Origin: Priestia iocasae
GTDB lineage: Bacteria > Bacillota > Bacilli > Bacillales > Bacillaceae_H
Direction: 5' to 3'
Assembly: GCF_016909075.1 (NCBI RefSeq)
Contig: NZ_JAFBFC010000004.1
Location: 477,538 to 541,537, forward strand
DNA length: 64,000 nucleotides
A model generated the notes under the pieces. The model saw only the letters and a program-made list of their open reading frames with translations, had not been told where the DNA came from and did no database searches. Both the position numbers and the translations under genes were made by a program. Within the stretch, counting starts at the first letter, position 1, and each line of letters opens with the position of its first letter. This document shows, one piece after another, positions 8,276-17,337 of this stretch.

Positions 8276-9157
8276 ATGGAATTATCTTGGTTACGTACGT
8301 TTGTAACGGTTGTTGAGCAAGAAAACTTTCGCAAAGCTGCGGATGTTCTTTATATCTCTCAACCGTCTGTTAGCGTACATATTAAGCAGTTAGAAAAAGA
8401 AGTCGGCGTTACATTGTTAGAAAGATCAAATAAAAAAGTCATGTTAACAGAAGAAGGACGAAAATATATCAAAACCGCTCGTAATATTCTTACGATGTAC
8501 CAAGAAGGTTTAGAAGAACTTCATTCGTTTACACAAGGTTATCGTTCAAAACTTTCGATTGCCATTTCACCACTGATTGCCGATACGATTTTACCGTATG
8601 TGTTAAAGCAGTATCTAAAGGAACATATAGATATTGAAGTGTCTGTTGTCATTTTAGAATCAAAAGATATTGAACAAGCGGTATTAGAAGGGGAAGTCGA
8701 TGTCGGACTGTCTCGGGTGCCTAGCTTTCATCCTTCACTTATGTGCGACACCATTTACGAAGATGATGTTATTTTAGTTGCTCCACATGATGGACATGAT
8801 GATGAGTCTGCCCTTCCTTTAGATGCAGAAGACTTATTTGATAAATATCGATTACTAACTCATAATCATCCCCTTTATTGGGACTCACTCATTAAGCAAT
8901 TAAAAATTAAATTTCCGAAGCTACAAACAATGAAAGTCTCGCAAACACATATTACAAAGCGATTTATTGAAGAAGGATTAGGTATTTCCTTTATTCCACG
9001 TTCAGCTGTTCGAAGAGAGCTATACGAGGGTCGATTATTAGAAGTGTATACACCCTCAATTGATTTACCAAAAACGAGCACGTATGCCATCATCAAACAT
9101 AATCACACGCTAGAAACAGACTTTCTAGCATTTCTAGCAAAACATCGATACAATTAG
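8276..9157 (+). CDS. citR: LysR family regulator, CitR-like
   Basis: N-terminal winged HTH (residues 1-60: LRTFVTVVEQENFRKAADVLYISQPSVSVHIKQLE) and a LysR substrate-binding domain (about 88-290). AGGAG stands before ATG 8276. In B. subtilis CitR represses citA from the same divergent position. At 293 residues it is full length. The effector cannot be inferred. Confidence 0.88.
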   Translation: MELSWLRTFVTVVEQENFRKAADVLYISQPSVSVHIKQLEKEVGVTLLERSNKKVMLTEEGRKYIKTARNILTMYQEGLEELHSFTQGYRSKLSIAISPLIADTILPYVLKQYLKEHIDIEVSVVILESKDIEQAVLEGEVDVGLSRVPSFHPSLMCDTIYEDDVILVAPHDGHDDESALPLDAEDLFDKYRLLTHNHPLYWDSLIKQLKIKFPKLQTMKVSQTHITKRFIEEGLGISFIPRSAVRRELYEGRLLEVYTPSIDLPKTSTYAIIKHNHTLETDFLAFLAKHRYN

Positions 9158-9214
9158 TAGATTTGCTTATACACTCCCTCTCGCCTTTCATATACTAGAG
9201 CGAGGAGGAAACAT

Positions 9215-10159
9215 ATGAAAAAAATTATTTTATTTGCTGATACAGGCATTGATGATGCTATCACTATTATTTATGCGTTACAAAATCCAAAAATTGATTT
9301 AATTGGTGTGGTGAGCGGATATGGTAATGTGGATCGATACAAAACATTCCGAAACGCTTCTTACTTGTTACAACTTGGAGGTCGAAGTGACATACCCGTT
9401 ATCGCTGGCGCCATGAGACCTCTTAATGGTGATGAACCTGAATTCTTTCCTACTATTCACGGCTCTGAAGGGCTAGGCCCAATCCGTCCACCTCTTTCAG
9501 AGAGTCGGTTTCGATTTCGGACAAACTTTAGCAAGCTATTTCAATTAATTAAAGAAAATCATGATGATGTAACCATTGTAAATGTTGGGCGCTGTACTTC
9601 TCTAGCAATTGCTTGGATTCTCGCACCTGATGTAATGGCTCTTGTGAAGGACTATTATGTAATGGGCGGTGCATTTCAAGTACCTGGTAATGCGACACCG
9701 ATGGCTGAAGCAAATTTTTACGGAGATGCTGTGGCGGCTAATTTTGTTATGCAACATGCACCTAACCTAACTGTTATCCCATTAAATGTAACCCGAGAAG
9801 CACTGATAACTCCTGCTTTAGTAGAGATCATTAATGCTTCGCAAACAAGTCAACTAGGTAAACTAATAAAACCAATGCTTGATTACTACTATGAAGCCTA
9901 TCAAAGCTTAGAGCCTGGTATTAAAGGTAGCCCTGCTCATGATTTACTTGCTCTTATGGCAGCCGTTGATGATTCAAACATGCTTCGCTATATTCGCCGA
10001 ACAGGAAGTGTGGAATTTGAAAGTAGACATGCAGATGGGCTAAGCATTGCTGATTTACGGCCTGCATCTGTAAACTGCTTTGGAAGCAATTGTCCAAGAA
10101 TTGCCGTTGAACTCAATTATAAGAAGTTTGTATCTAACTTATTAACAACTTTGACTTAA
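9215..10159 (+). CDS. Nucleoside hydrolase (IUNH family)
   Basis: Cleaves the N-glycosidic bond of nucleosides for purine/pyrimidine salvage. The calcium-binding N-terminal motif is present as DTGIDDAI (family DTDPGxDD, so one Asp and the Pro are replaced). Also present are HGSEGLGP near residue 88 and NVGRCTSLAIAW near 128, where the usual NxGPLT is altered. The GAGGAGG site fits ATG 9215. The variations put it in a divergent subfamily, so substrate preference is open. It is a single gene. Confidence 0.85.
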   Translation: MKKIILFADTGIDDAITIIYALQNPKIDLIGVVSGYGNVDRYKTFRNASYLLQLGGRSDIPVIAGAMRPLNGDEPEFFPTIHGSEGLGPIRPPLSESRFRFRTNFSKLFQLIKENHDDVTIVNVGRCTSLAIAWILAPDVMALVKDYYVMGGAFQVPGNATPMAEANFYGDAVAANFVMQHAPNLTVIPLNVTREALITPALVEIINASQTSQLGKLIKPMLDYYYEAYQSLEPGIKGSPAHDLLALMAAVDDSNMLRYIRRTGSVEFESRHADGLSIADLRPASVNCFGSNCPRIAVELNYKKFVSNLLTTLT

Positions 10160-10236
10160 CCTCCCCTCTTTTTCACCTATCCTTCCTTTTGTTCATACCA
10201 AGATCCGGTTCCATCGATTCATCACCTTTTAGGAGA

Positions 10237-10280
10237 GATGACTTATTTTTCTATTTTTGTAAATAAATCATCTTCTTTTC
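10237..10280 (+). terminator. Possible weak terminator after the nucleoside hydrolase
   Basis: GATGACTTATTT pairs imperfectly with AAATAAATCATC, followed by a T/C-rich tract. The rest of the 283-base gap 10160-10442 shows no gene. Confidence 0.4.
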
Positions 10281-10442
10281 TTTCCTTTACTGCTATACTA
10301 CAAATCGATCTACTATCATAAGCACCATAAGGAGTGATAACGTATTTACAAGTAACGTACCATGTTATTCTCATACCTTTACTTATTACTTAAACAGACG
10401 CAGCTTATTCGAACTACTAGATAACCTTTAGGGAGAGAGACG

Positions 10443-10793
10443 ATGAGATACGTAAAAAGAATGGGTGATTATGTAGAAGAGCAGCTTATTTCATTAGAGC
10501 ATGAATGTGTGTATAAACGAGTTGTAAAGGAAAACCTTCAACGAAGTATAAAAGCCTATCCTACTCTTCTATTTCGTGACTTAATTTCGTACGATAAAGC
10601 AGAAGCCTTTATTATGAAAGTAGAACATGTGCCATTTGAAGTGTATATTGTAGGAGATTATTCTAAACCTATTCAATTTTGGATTTATCAGCATACAAAT
10701 GATTATGCGAATGTGTGTGTTCAAAGCATGGATGACGCTTATGACTGGATAAGAAAGCAAGTACTCAAAGAAAAAGCAACAAACCACCCTTAA
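10443..10793 (+). CDS. Hypothetical protein, 116 aa
   Basis: No family recognised. A GGGAGAG site lies at 10431-10437 and the start is ATG 10443. The product is cytoplasmic-looking with mixed charge, a beta-rich centre (FEVYIVGDYSKPIQFWIY) and a basic C-terminal helix. It is a monocistronic gene ending at a strong bidirectional terminator. Confidence 0.65.
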   Translation: MRYVKRMGDYVEEQLISLEHECVYKRVVKENLQRSIKAYPTLLFRDLISYDKAEAFIMKVEHVPFEVYIVGDYSKPIQFWIYQHTNDYANVCVQSMDDAYDWIRKQVLKEKATNHP

Positions 10794-10797
10794 CATG

Positions 10798-10855
10798 AAA
10801 AAAGCTCTGCTTGTTTATCCGCTGATTTTCGGATAAATAATCGCAGAGCTTTTTT
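10798..10855. terminator. Bidirectional terminator
   Basis: AAAAAAGCTCTGC (10798-10810) pairs with GCAGAGCTTTTTT (10843-10855), with an inner TTTATCC/GGATAAA stem. It separates convergent genes. Confidence 0.9.
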
Positions 10856-10869
10856 CGTAAAAACGTTGC

Positions 10870-11322
10870 TTATTTAAGCTTGTCCTTATCATGAACATCT
10901 GGTTCTTCAGCCGCTTCTGTTCCATATGCAAGCTTTCCATTGAACAACGCTTTTTGTTTTTCTCGCTTTTTACGAATTTCTGGTGCATGTGTTAACACAT
11001 AGCGATGAACAAACACTTCTGCTCCTGTAATCAGAGTAGCCGAGATAATACTTCCCCACGCAATTTGTAAATAACTATGCAACAAAACCGTTCCAAAGAT
11101 CCATACACTTGTATAAGCAATAATAAAGTCAACAATCGTTGTTGCTACATTTCCGAAATACGGAAGCATGATTCGTTCTCCTAACAAATACGTAAAGGCG
11201 GTCACCACTAGACTAAACGATAAAATATCAGCAATCGTTGCGTCGAAAAACAAGTCTAATCCAATTGTAAATGCAAGAGCACAGACAATAAATTTAATCA
11301 TCAATACTTTTAAGTCTTTCAT
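10870..11322 (-). CDS. DUF2512 (YndM-like) membrane protein
   Basis: Four hydrophobic segments between residues 8 and 108, then a basic/acidic cytoplasmic tail. Features such as MxLKFxxxALxFTIGLDLFF and YFGNxxTTIVDF match the DUF2512/YndM family of Bacillus integral membrane proteins, whose function is unknown. GAGAGG precedes ATG 11322. Confidence 0.82.
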   Translation of the reverse strand: MKDLKVLMIKFIVCALAFTIGLDLFFDATIADILSFSLVVTAFTYLLGERIMLPYFGNVATTIVDFIIAYTSVWIFGTVLLHSYLQIAWGSIISATLITGAEVFVHRYVLTHAPEIRKKREKQKALFNGKLAYGTEAAEEPDVHDKDKLK

Positions 11323-11384
11323 TTGAATACCTCTCTTTTTCTACATAGTATCGACGAATGAGAGAGCATTCATACACAGAGACT

Positions 11385-12422
11385 CTATTTGGTTGAAACA
11401 CCTGCACTTGAAAAGGTAGCCATTTGCTTTACCATATTAGTTGCAAACTGAAGGAGTGGAAAAGCAATCGCTGCACCTGTTCCTTCTCCAAGGCGAAGAC
11501 TTAAATTTAAAAGTGGTTCTTTCTTTAAATAAGCAATGGCTTTTTGATGACCAGGCTCAACAGATTGATGTGCAACAATCATATAATGTTTCACATCAGG
11601 GCAGATCAATGTAGCGAGACAAGCGGAAACGGTACAGATGAATCCATCTACTAAAATAGGCACTCGATGCTCAGCTGCCGCTAACATCGCACCTGTCATC
11701 GCTGCAATTTCTAAACCGCCTACTTTGGCTAGTAAATCTAATGCATCTTCTGGATTAGGCTTTCGATTATGTAATGATTGATGGATTATATCTACTTTAT
11801 GCTGTCTTTGTTCTTCTGTAATACCCGTTCCATATCCTACAATGGATTCAATTGAATGGGTAGTAAGAGCTGCTAATAGTGCACTGCTTGATGTGGTATT
11901 TCCAATGCCCATTTCGCCAACGATGAGACACTTTATCCCCTCGTTTATATAATGAACAGCTTCTTCATAACCAGCATCAATCGCCATTTCAACTTCTGAT
12001 AGCGTCATAGCATCTTCTTTCAAAAAATTTCGCGTTCCCTTTCGTATATGACGATTCACTACTTTTTCGTCATGAATGTCTGTAGCCACCCCTATATTCA
12101 CGACTTTTAATTTTGCGCCAATTTGTTGGCTAAATACGTTAATGGCTGCTCCGCCATTTAGAAAATTTCGTACCATTTGAGCCGTTACTTCTTGTGGATA
12201 GGCAGATACCCCTTCTTCCGTTATTCCATGATCGGCTGCAAATACAATAACACCTGCAGGAAGAACTGTTGGAAATGTCTCTCCCGTCATTTTTGCAAGA
12301 TCAATGGCTAGCGATTCTAACGTTCCTAAGCTGCCTTGTGGCTTTGTTAATTGATCAATATAACGTGCTGTTTGTTCCCCTATTTCTTCTCTTAATGGTG
12401 GTATTGAAACTTTTGTTTGCAT
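11385..12422 (-). CDS. cobT: Nicotinate-nucleotide--dimethylbenzimidazole phosphoribosyltransferase
   Basis: CobT makes alpha-ribazole phosphate from nicotinate mononucleotide and dimethylbenzimidazole for the lower loop of cobalamin. The longest frame starts at 12545, but GGGGAG just upstream of ATG 12422 gives the normal 345-residue CobT. Signature segments are GGAAINVFSQ, EMGIGNTTSS, GGLEIAAMTGA and the C-terminal GEGTGA carrying the catalytic Glu. No other cob/cbi gene, riboswitch or B12 transporter lies nearby, which suggests salvage or remodelling. Confidence 0.92.
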   Translation of the reverse strand: MQTKVSIPPLREEIGEQTARYIDQLTKPQGSLGTLESLAIDLAKMTGETFPTVLPAGVIVFAADHGITEEGVSAYPQEVTAQMVRNFLNGGAAINVFSQQIGAKLKVVNIGVATDIHDEKVVNRHIRKGTRNFLKEDAMTLSEVEMAIDAGYEEAVHYINEGIKCLIVGEMGIGNTTSSSALLAALTTHSIESIVGYGTGITEEQRQHKVDIIHQSLHNRKPNPEDALDLLAKVGGLEIAAMTGAMLAAAEHRVPILVDGFICTVSACLATLICPDVKHYMIVAHQSVEPGHQKAIAYLKKEPLLNLSLRLGEGTGAAIAFPLLQFATNMVKQMATFSSAGVSTK

Positions 12423-12490
12423 CCTATCTCTCCCCTTTTTCAAATGACTCTGATAGTTATTATATAAGATAGGAAGTGAATAGCGGTATA

Positions 12491-12535
12491 AAAAAATGAG
12501 GAGCTGAGCCAAACGAAGGAGACACAACCTCATTT
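12491..12535 (-). terminator. Terminator of the flippase gene
   Basis: AAATGAGG (12494-12501) pairs with CCTCATTT (12528-12535); a T run follows on the minus strand just before cobT. Confidence 0.65.
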
Positions 12536-12549
12536 GACACTGCACCTTA

Positions 12550-14154
12550 CTAACTTCGTCTCTCTCTCATTTCTTTTATAAAGGAAAGATGTATACCAAG
12601 ACCTAAATAAAAGAACAAGCCTGCCCCAACTGAACTAATAACGATAAACCATGATAAATGATAAGAAGCAAAGTGATGAGAAAAGTATGCTCGTACAACT
12701 TCGGACATCATAAAGACAACAAGACCCATCCCTGCTGATAAACTACCGATCCAGAAAAGTGGCCGATACAACTGCGTAAACGAGTAGGAAATGGTCTTTT
12801 TTATAAAGTAAACGTTAAACAAAATGGAGACCATATATCCAGCGTATGTAGCCAATATGGGCCCTACTTCCTTTACAGCTGGTACGAGTAAAAGATTTAG
12901 TAAGAACTTGACACCAACCCCGACGAACATACCAAAAATCAGTTGTTTTTGCTGATTTAAGCCTTGTAAAATAGCAGCAGTAACGGTAAACAATCCAAAC
13001 GTAAGAGCGTGACCTGCTGAGAACTTTAGTAATTCTCCTCCTAAAAATGGATTGTTATCAATGCCAAATAGCATTAAATAAATTGGATGACTTAATAAGG
13101 TCAGTCCAACAACGGCTGGTATAAGAAAAAAACATAAAATTTGCATCGTTTTTGTCAAAATGTCATAAACAGCTTTTAATTCATTCGCTACATACTTCGC
13201 TGTAATCGTTGGAATTAATGACATTCCAAAAGCGGTGGCAAGTGAGACAGGTATCATGATTAAAATTTGAGTAAAGCCAATGATTGAGTTTATTTCTTCT
13301 GCATCTTCAAGTGCATAGCCAATGGCTTGAAATAACCGATTGATTGTAAATGTGTCGATGTTTTGATAAATCGGGAGTGTCAATCCTACTACAACAAATG
13401 GAATGGCATACCCAATCAGCTCTTTATAAATTGAAAGAAGCGACAGCTTTTGAACATGACGATTTGCATAAATTTGATGGTGAATGAATCGCTTTCGACG
13501 TTGATAGATAATAAGCAATGTACAAAAGCCAGCAACTCCACCAACAAAAGCACCTAGCGTTCCGATGCCCACTGCGTCTGTATTTGTTCCGTTCCAAACT
13601 TTTATAACTGTATAAGCTCCTCCAACAATGAACACAACTCGAACAAACTGTTCAAGAACCGTGCTCAACGCTGAAGGACCCATCGATTGATTGCCTTGAA
13701 AATACCCTCTTAATAAGCTCATAGGAGGAACAACAAGTAAAGCCATACTTACAAGTCGAATAACGTAAATGACATCTTCAAGTGCATTTCCAGAGCCATC
13801 GTCACGTTGAACAACTGTTTGAGCCAATGTGGGGGCTAAGACATAGAGGGTGATGCAAGAAATCGCTCCTGTTGTAATCATTAAAATCATACCGCTTCTT
13901 AACAGGTCGTAGCCTGCACGGTAATTGCCCATTCCATTGTATTTAGAGACAAACTTTGAAACCGCCAATGGTAGTCCAAGTGTTGAGACACTCAGCATCA
14001 ATGTGTATGGACTATATGCATATTTATATAGTGCATAACCAGACGTACCAACTAACATCGTAAACGGCATGATATACACAAAGCCTAAAATTTTCGAAAT
14101 GAGTGATGCGGCTGTTAAAAGAAAGGTTCCCCTAATGAATTGATTTTTCATCAT
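12550..14154 (-). CDS. Polysaccharide/lipid II flippase family membrane protein (MurJ-YtgP/SpoVB type)
   Basis: 534 residues with about 14 predicted membrane segments of the MOP exporter superfamily. The N-terminus (RGTFLLTAASLISKILGFVYIMPF) and the LGLPLAVSKFVSKYN segment are typical of Bacillus YtgP/SpoVB/YabM proteins, which move lipid-linked cell-wall precursors across the membrane. Length and the KFVSKYN motif favour the YtgP (MurJ) branch over SpoVB, but paralogues are many, so I leave the symbol blank. It starts at tandem ATG codons 14154/14151 behind GGGAG. Confidence 0.8.
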   Translation of the reverse strand: MMKNQFIRGTFLLTAASLISKILGFVYIMPFTMLVGTSGYALYKYAYSPYTLMLSVSTLGLPLAVSKFVSKYNGMGNYRAGYDLLRSGMILMITTGAISCITLYVLAPTLAQTVVQRDDGSGNALEDVIYVIRLVSMALLVVPPMSLLRGYFQGNQSMGPSALSTVLEQFVRVVFIVGGAYTVIKVWNGTNTDAVGIGTLGAFVGGVAGFCTLLIIYQRRKRFIHHQIYANRHVQKLSLLSIYKELIGYAIPFVVVGLTLPIYQNIDTFTINRLFQAIGYALEDAEEINSIIGFTQILIMIPVSLATAFGMSLIPTITAKYVANELKAVYDILTKTMQILCFFLIPAVVGLTLLSHPIYLMLFGIDNNPFLGGELLKFSAGHALTFGLFTVTAAILQGLNQQKQLIFGMFVGVGVKFLLNLLLVPAVKEVGPILATYAGYMVSILFNVYFIKKTISYSFTQLYRPLFWIGSLSAGMGLVVFMMSEVVRAYFSHHFASYHLSWFIVISSVGAGLFFYLGLGIHLSFIKEMRERRS

Positions 14155-14201
14155 ATTTTGCTCCCATGACTTCTTTTCTCTTTATAGCGATGATGTGTTC
14201 G

Positions 14202-14741
14202 CTATAGTTCTGCTTCTGTAAAAAAAGGATGTGCTGCATCTTTTGAGGATAAAAATGGAACAGAAACAGGCCAATCGATTGCTAGATGAGGATCATTCCA
14301 CCGAATTCCACGATCGTGCTCAGGTGAATAAAATTCATCCACTTTATACTGTACTTCTGTATCTTTCATTAGTGTACAAAAGCCATGTGCAAACCCCTTA
14401 GGGATAAATAATTGCTTTTTATTTTCTGCACTTAACATGAAGCCTTCCCATTTACCAAATGTAGGTGAATCTTGCCGTAAATCGACTACGACATCATAGA
14501 TTGCACCTTTTGTGACGCGAATGAGCTTTGCTTGAGCTTTTGGAGGTAGTTGATAATGAAGGCCTCTCAATGTTCCAATTTGTTTTGAAAGAGAATGGTT
14601 ATCTTGTACAAAATCCTCTGTAATACCGTGCAAGTGAAAAAGTCGCTTATTATAAGCCTCCATAAAAAAGCCACGTTCATCTTTAAATAATTTCGGCTCA
14701 ATTAACAAAATCCCTTCAAGTCTAGATGAGTGAATAGACAA
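14202..14741 (-). CDS. rfbC: dTDP-4-dehydrorhamnose 3,5-epimerase
   Basis: RmlC epimerises dTDP-4-keto-6-deoxyglucose for dTDP-L-rhamnose. The cupin protein has conserved segments KDERGFFMEAYN, GTLRGLHYQ (catalytic His) and FIPKGFAHGF. The start is TTG 14741, ten bases behind GGAGAG; no better start exists in frame. It stands alone: rfbA, rfbB and rfbD are not nearby, so the pathway must be completed elsewhere. It lies just upstream of the flippase, which suggests a surface-polysaccharide link. Confidence 0.9.
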   Translation of the reverse strand: MSIHSSRLEGILLIEPKLFKDERGFFMEAYNKRLFHLHGITEDFVQDNHSLSKQIGTLRGLHYQLPPKAQAKLIRVTKGAIYDVVVDLRQDSPTFGKWEGFMLSAENKKQLFIPKGFAHGFCTLMKDTEVQYKVDEFYSPEHDRGIRWNDPHLAIDWPVSVPFLSSKDAAHPFFTEAEL

Positions 14742-14869
14742 AACAATTCCCTCTCCTTCCGATCACCGTCATCAATTATGTCATGTTGTTCGTAACGTAA
14801 AAAAGAATGCTTCTCATATATATGTTTAGATTGAGATGAAGATGAGTAAGGTTTCACATTCCCATAAGA

Positions 14870-14921
14870 AAAGGACTGAGACAAAAGGGATAAAGAACAC
14901 CCCTGTTTAGCTCAGTCCATA
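14870..14921. repeat. Short inverted-repeat element sharing 17 bp with repeat copy D
   Basis: GGACTGAG (14873-14880) and CTCAGTCC (14911-14918) form a stem. Its loop holds AAAGAACACCCCTGTTT (14892-14908), the exact reverse complement of 46932-46948. No gene is seen in 14742-15029. Confidence 0.6.
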
Positions 14922-15029
14922 ACATGTCTTTCCTTAAAAACTCAGTCGCACCAATGGATAGACAGTCAATGAGTGTTGCCTCTCTATCTTTTGCTTTCTT
15001 ATGTCTAGCCTTTTTCAATTACGTATTTG

Positions 15030-15434
15030 TTACTTTTGAAGTGTCAGAAGATGAACATCTTTTTGGTCCGTACATCCCGTTAATGAATAATCGACTTTGT
15101 TTAACGTTTCATCCACACGAATGGATTCACACGAAGTTTTACTCACGGTTCGTTCTTTTGCGTTCCCTTCTGTTTTTTCTACGTTTAACGTAATCATTTC
15201 ATCTTTGTAGTCTAAGTGATGAAGAAGCGGCTCACCATTCTCTGTATAGGTGACTAAACGAACGTTACTTTCTTTGTTCGCTGTAACATGTTCCACAAAT
15301 TGCTCAAATGATTGTTTATTTGTCACGTTATCTTCTTCGATTACAACATCTGTTTCTTTTAGCTCAAATTCATTACAACCCGATAACACACCAAAGATGG
15401 CGATGATGGATAAATAGCATAATTTCTTTTTCAT
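15030..15434 (-). CDS. DUF4362 lipoprotein
   Basis: AAGGAG upstream of ATG 15434 gives a 134-residue precursor with a lipobox (VLSGC, Cys20), so it is a membrane-anchored exported lipoprotein. The mature part has the DUF4362 pattern: N-terminal acidic strand, FEQFVEHVTAN, VRLVTYTENGEPLLHHLDY, a TSCESI cysteine, YSLTGCT, and a leucine-rich end. Function is unknown. The two mature cysteines, near 98 and 118, could form a disulfide. It was preceded in transcription by the structured stretch 15530-15745. Confidence 0.82.
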   Translation of the reverse strand: MKKKLCYLSIIAIFGVLSGCNEFELKETDVVIEEDNVTNKQSFEQFVEHVTANKESNVRLVTYTENGEPLLHHLDYKDEMITLNVEKTEGNAKERTVSKTSCESIRVDETLNKVDYSLTGCTDQKDVHLLTLQK

Positions 15435-15529
15435 ACATGTGCTCCTTATCATTTCTATTTCCATTCCAATTTCTTATCCTATTTAATTCAAATGATTAAA
15501 TGAAAGCAATCGAATAATAGATTCACAAA

Positions 15530-15745
15530 TAGAACCCCTCATCGATTGATGAGAGGCTCATAGAAGGAGACAACGAAATAACAGGAAGTTGGTCATCGAC
15601 CGTCCATTGCCTTAGTTGGTTAGTAGTTACGAGTAACATTGTAACAGGTGATGAGTAATTGGTTGTCCTCTTATCTATTACAATCTCTAAGATTTTAAAA
15701 GGTCTCCTTCTACCTTGAAGGGAGTCTCACCACTTCAAGGCTTAA
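15530..15745. ncRNA. Structured gene-free stretch, possible RNA (unassigned)
   Basis: Between two minus-strand genes. An 11-bp perfect inverted repeat TAGAAGGAGAC (15561-15571) / GTCTCCTTCTA (15702-15712) encloses about 130 bases with smaller hairpins (GGTCATCGACC; GTTACGAGTAAC). A stem near 15536-15556 is followed on the minus strand by a weak T tract. CCTTGAAG/CTTCAAGG lies just outside. No T-box or known riboswitch motif and no good small ORF were seen. Confidence 0.35.
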
Positions 15746-16260
15746 AAATATTTATCTGCATCGAAAGCAAGTTCAATTGAATAGTTCTTTGCATTGATTG
15801 CATTTGATAATCGATTTGCTTGTCGTTCAGCTTCAATCGCTTTTAATCGATAGTCTTCAGGCTCAAAACGTGCTAGCTTAATAATAGAGGTGGATTCTGG
15901 CCCATACGAATATGGAAACTCTTCTTTAGCAGCCATACCAAGCTCCTTGTATTTTCTTGCTTTTGCTCGTAATTGTGTAGCTAATTCAATCGCTTCAACA
16001 ATGGTAAGAGAATTTTCTTGAAAGACAACTTCATGCTCTACATTTGCTTGATACATTAGTTTATCGAGGAGACGAAAATCTTTTCGTACCTCTTCAATCT
16101 CTTGCTCTACATGAGTGAGTGTACGAGATTGAATAGGAAGAGCCGATCCTTTTTCTAGCTCAACAAAAGCGACTCGATCCATTTCTTCTTCAAGTTCATG
16201 AATTCGCTTTGATAATATACTTTTTAATTTCACTGCCTCTGCTAATGATAAATTTGCCAT
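15742..16260 (-). CDS. Coiled-coil hypothetical protein (possible DIP1984-like)
   Basis: 172 residues, almost entirely helical and highly charged. The opening SLAEAVKLKSILSKRIHELEEEM and the later VEQEIEEVRKDFRLLDKLMYQAN resemble DIP1984-like proteins, though the extended C-terminal half (RAKARKYKELG..., Tyr/Asp-rich end) is not typical. It has GGGGGAG before ATG 16260 and no signal or membrane segment. Function is not known. Confidence 0.6.
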   Translation of the reverse strand: MANLSLAEAVKLKSILSKRIHELEEEMDRVAFVELEKGSALPIQSRTLTHVEQEIEEVRKDFRLLDKLMYQANVEHEVVFQENSLTIVEAIELATQLRAKARKYKELGMAAKEEFPYSYGPESTSIIKLARFEPEDYRLKAIEAERQANRLSNAINAKNYSIELAFDADKYF

Positions 16261-16285
16261 AATCTTCTCTCTCCCCCTTCACGAA

Positions 16286-16696
16286 TTAATATCGTTTATA
16301 CATGCCAAGTGACTTCGGATATGTATAATGAAACCCAAACTGTTTATATAATTGGTCGGCTGGTACGTCTGCCATTAAGCTAACATAAGCACTTTTAGGC
16401 GCATGTGCATCTAAATACGCTGTAATCTGCGACATAATCACTTTACCCAAACCTCGACCTTGATAAGATGGATCAACAGCTATATCGACAACATGAAAAA
16501 AACAAGCACCGTCTCCGATTACTCGCCCCATTCCAATAAGCTTAGACGAATCTCTTAATGTAACCGCAAAAAGAGAGTTTTTCAGCCCTACTCTAGCTGT
16601 TTCTACTTCTTTTGGGCTCATTCCTGCTTTCCTTCTTAGCTCTACATATTCTGCTGGAGTTGGGATAGCTGTTTCAATGTCATACGATCTTTCCAT
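16286..16696 (-). CDS. GNAT family N-acetyltransferase
   Basis: The longest frame starts at 16798, but AAAGGTG before ATG 16696 gives a standard 136-residue GNAT. Motif A is visible as VVDIAVDPSYQGRGLGKVIMSQI (acetyl-CoA pyrophosphate loop QGRGLG), followed by ADQLYKQFGF (motif B). The substrate is unknown; similarity is to small YhbS/PhnO-like acetyltransferases. It is transcribed just upstream of the coiled-coil gene with a 25-base gap, probably as one operon. Confidence 0.85.
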   Translation of the reverse strand: MERSYDIETAIPTPAEYVELRRKAGMSPKEVETARVGLKNSLFAVTLRDSSKLIGMGRVIGDGACFFHVVDIAVDPSYQGRGLGKVIMSQITAYLDAHAPKSAYVSLMADVPADQLYKQFGFHYTYPKSLGMYKRY

Positions 16697-16863
16697 AATG
16701 ACCACACCTTTTACTTTATTAGTTAATTCTCCCATTCTATCATATAGTTGAAAAAGAAGAATAGCAACTCCAAAAGGAAAGAATAGATGGTGAAACATTT
16801 GTTTTTAGAAAAAACCTTATGTTACACTAACCATTCAAGATGCCTTTTGAAAGGAGAACATCC

Positions 16864-17145
16864 GTGTCTATTCTTGCTTCTCAACCTTATATTATCGTCA
16901 CAAGGTCCATTCAAGTCACACAGCAACGCTATATTGAGACTGAACAGCACTTACATTTATATAAAGATAAAGTTGTCGCTCACGAGAAATCGTTTTATAT
17001 CCAACATGTGTTTGATATGTCGTATAAGCCTCTTTCGAATGATTCTGGATTCCTCTATTTACATACCAATCAAGGTGTTTTTCCTTATCAAGTAAAAAGC
17101 AGTCCACACTCTTTTATTGAAACATTCAGAAAGTTAAATGTTTAG
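16864..17145 (+). CDS. Conserved hypothetical protein, 93 aa
   Basis: AAAGGAG at 16850-16856 points to GTG 16864; the earlier ATG 16840 lies before the site. The beta-rich product (SQPYIIVTRSIQ...LHLYKDKVV...GFLYLHTNQGVFPYQV) looks like a compact barrel or PH-like domain of the kind found in small Bacillus proteins, but I cannot name it. The overlapping frame from 16787 is a shadow. Confidence 0.6.
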   Translation: MSILASQPYIIVTRSIQVTQQRYIETEQHLHLYKDKVVAHEKSFYIQHVFDMSYKPLSNDSGFLYLHTNQGVFPYQVKSSPHSFIETFRKLNV

Positions 17146-17210
17146 CACAACTCATTCTGGGTATCTACTCTCTATACATTATTCTTTTTAACAAAGGGAG
17201 GAGAAATGAG

Positions 17211-17336
17211 ATGAGTTATGAAAAAGAAACAACAAAAGGGTTAAACAAGGAAAAAAGCAGCGGATTAACCTCGACACAGGAAGTGCTATATCAAAATGAG
17301 TTTAAAAAAGCAGATAAAGCAGCAAATAGAAAGTAA
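17211..17336 (+). CDS. YfhE-like small protein, 41 aa
   Basis: Too short for ordinary gene calling but well framed: GGGAGGAG at 17195-17202, ATG 17211, TAA 17334-17336, then a strong terminator. The C-terminal half (LTSTQEVLYQNEFKKADKAA) matches the YfhE pattern of spore-forming bacilli (LSSxQEVLYxxEFKxADxA). It is basic and probably unstructured. The function of YfhE is unknown. Confidence 0.65.
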   Translation: MSYEKETTKGLNKEKSSGLTSTQEVLYQNEFKKADKAANRK

Positions 17337-17337
17337 C

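Noticed and set aside
14924..15193. Plus-strand frame of 89 codons
   Set aside because: Antisense to the DUF4362 lipoprotein and without a ribosome site; a shadow.
16787..17095. Plus-strand frame of 102 codons
   Set aside because: Overlaps, in another frame, the better supported gene starting at GTG 16864 with AAAGGAG.
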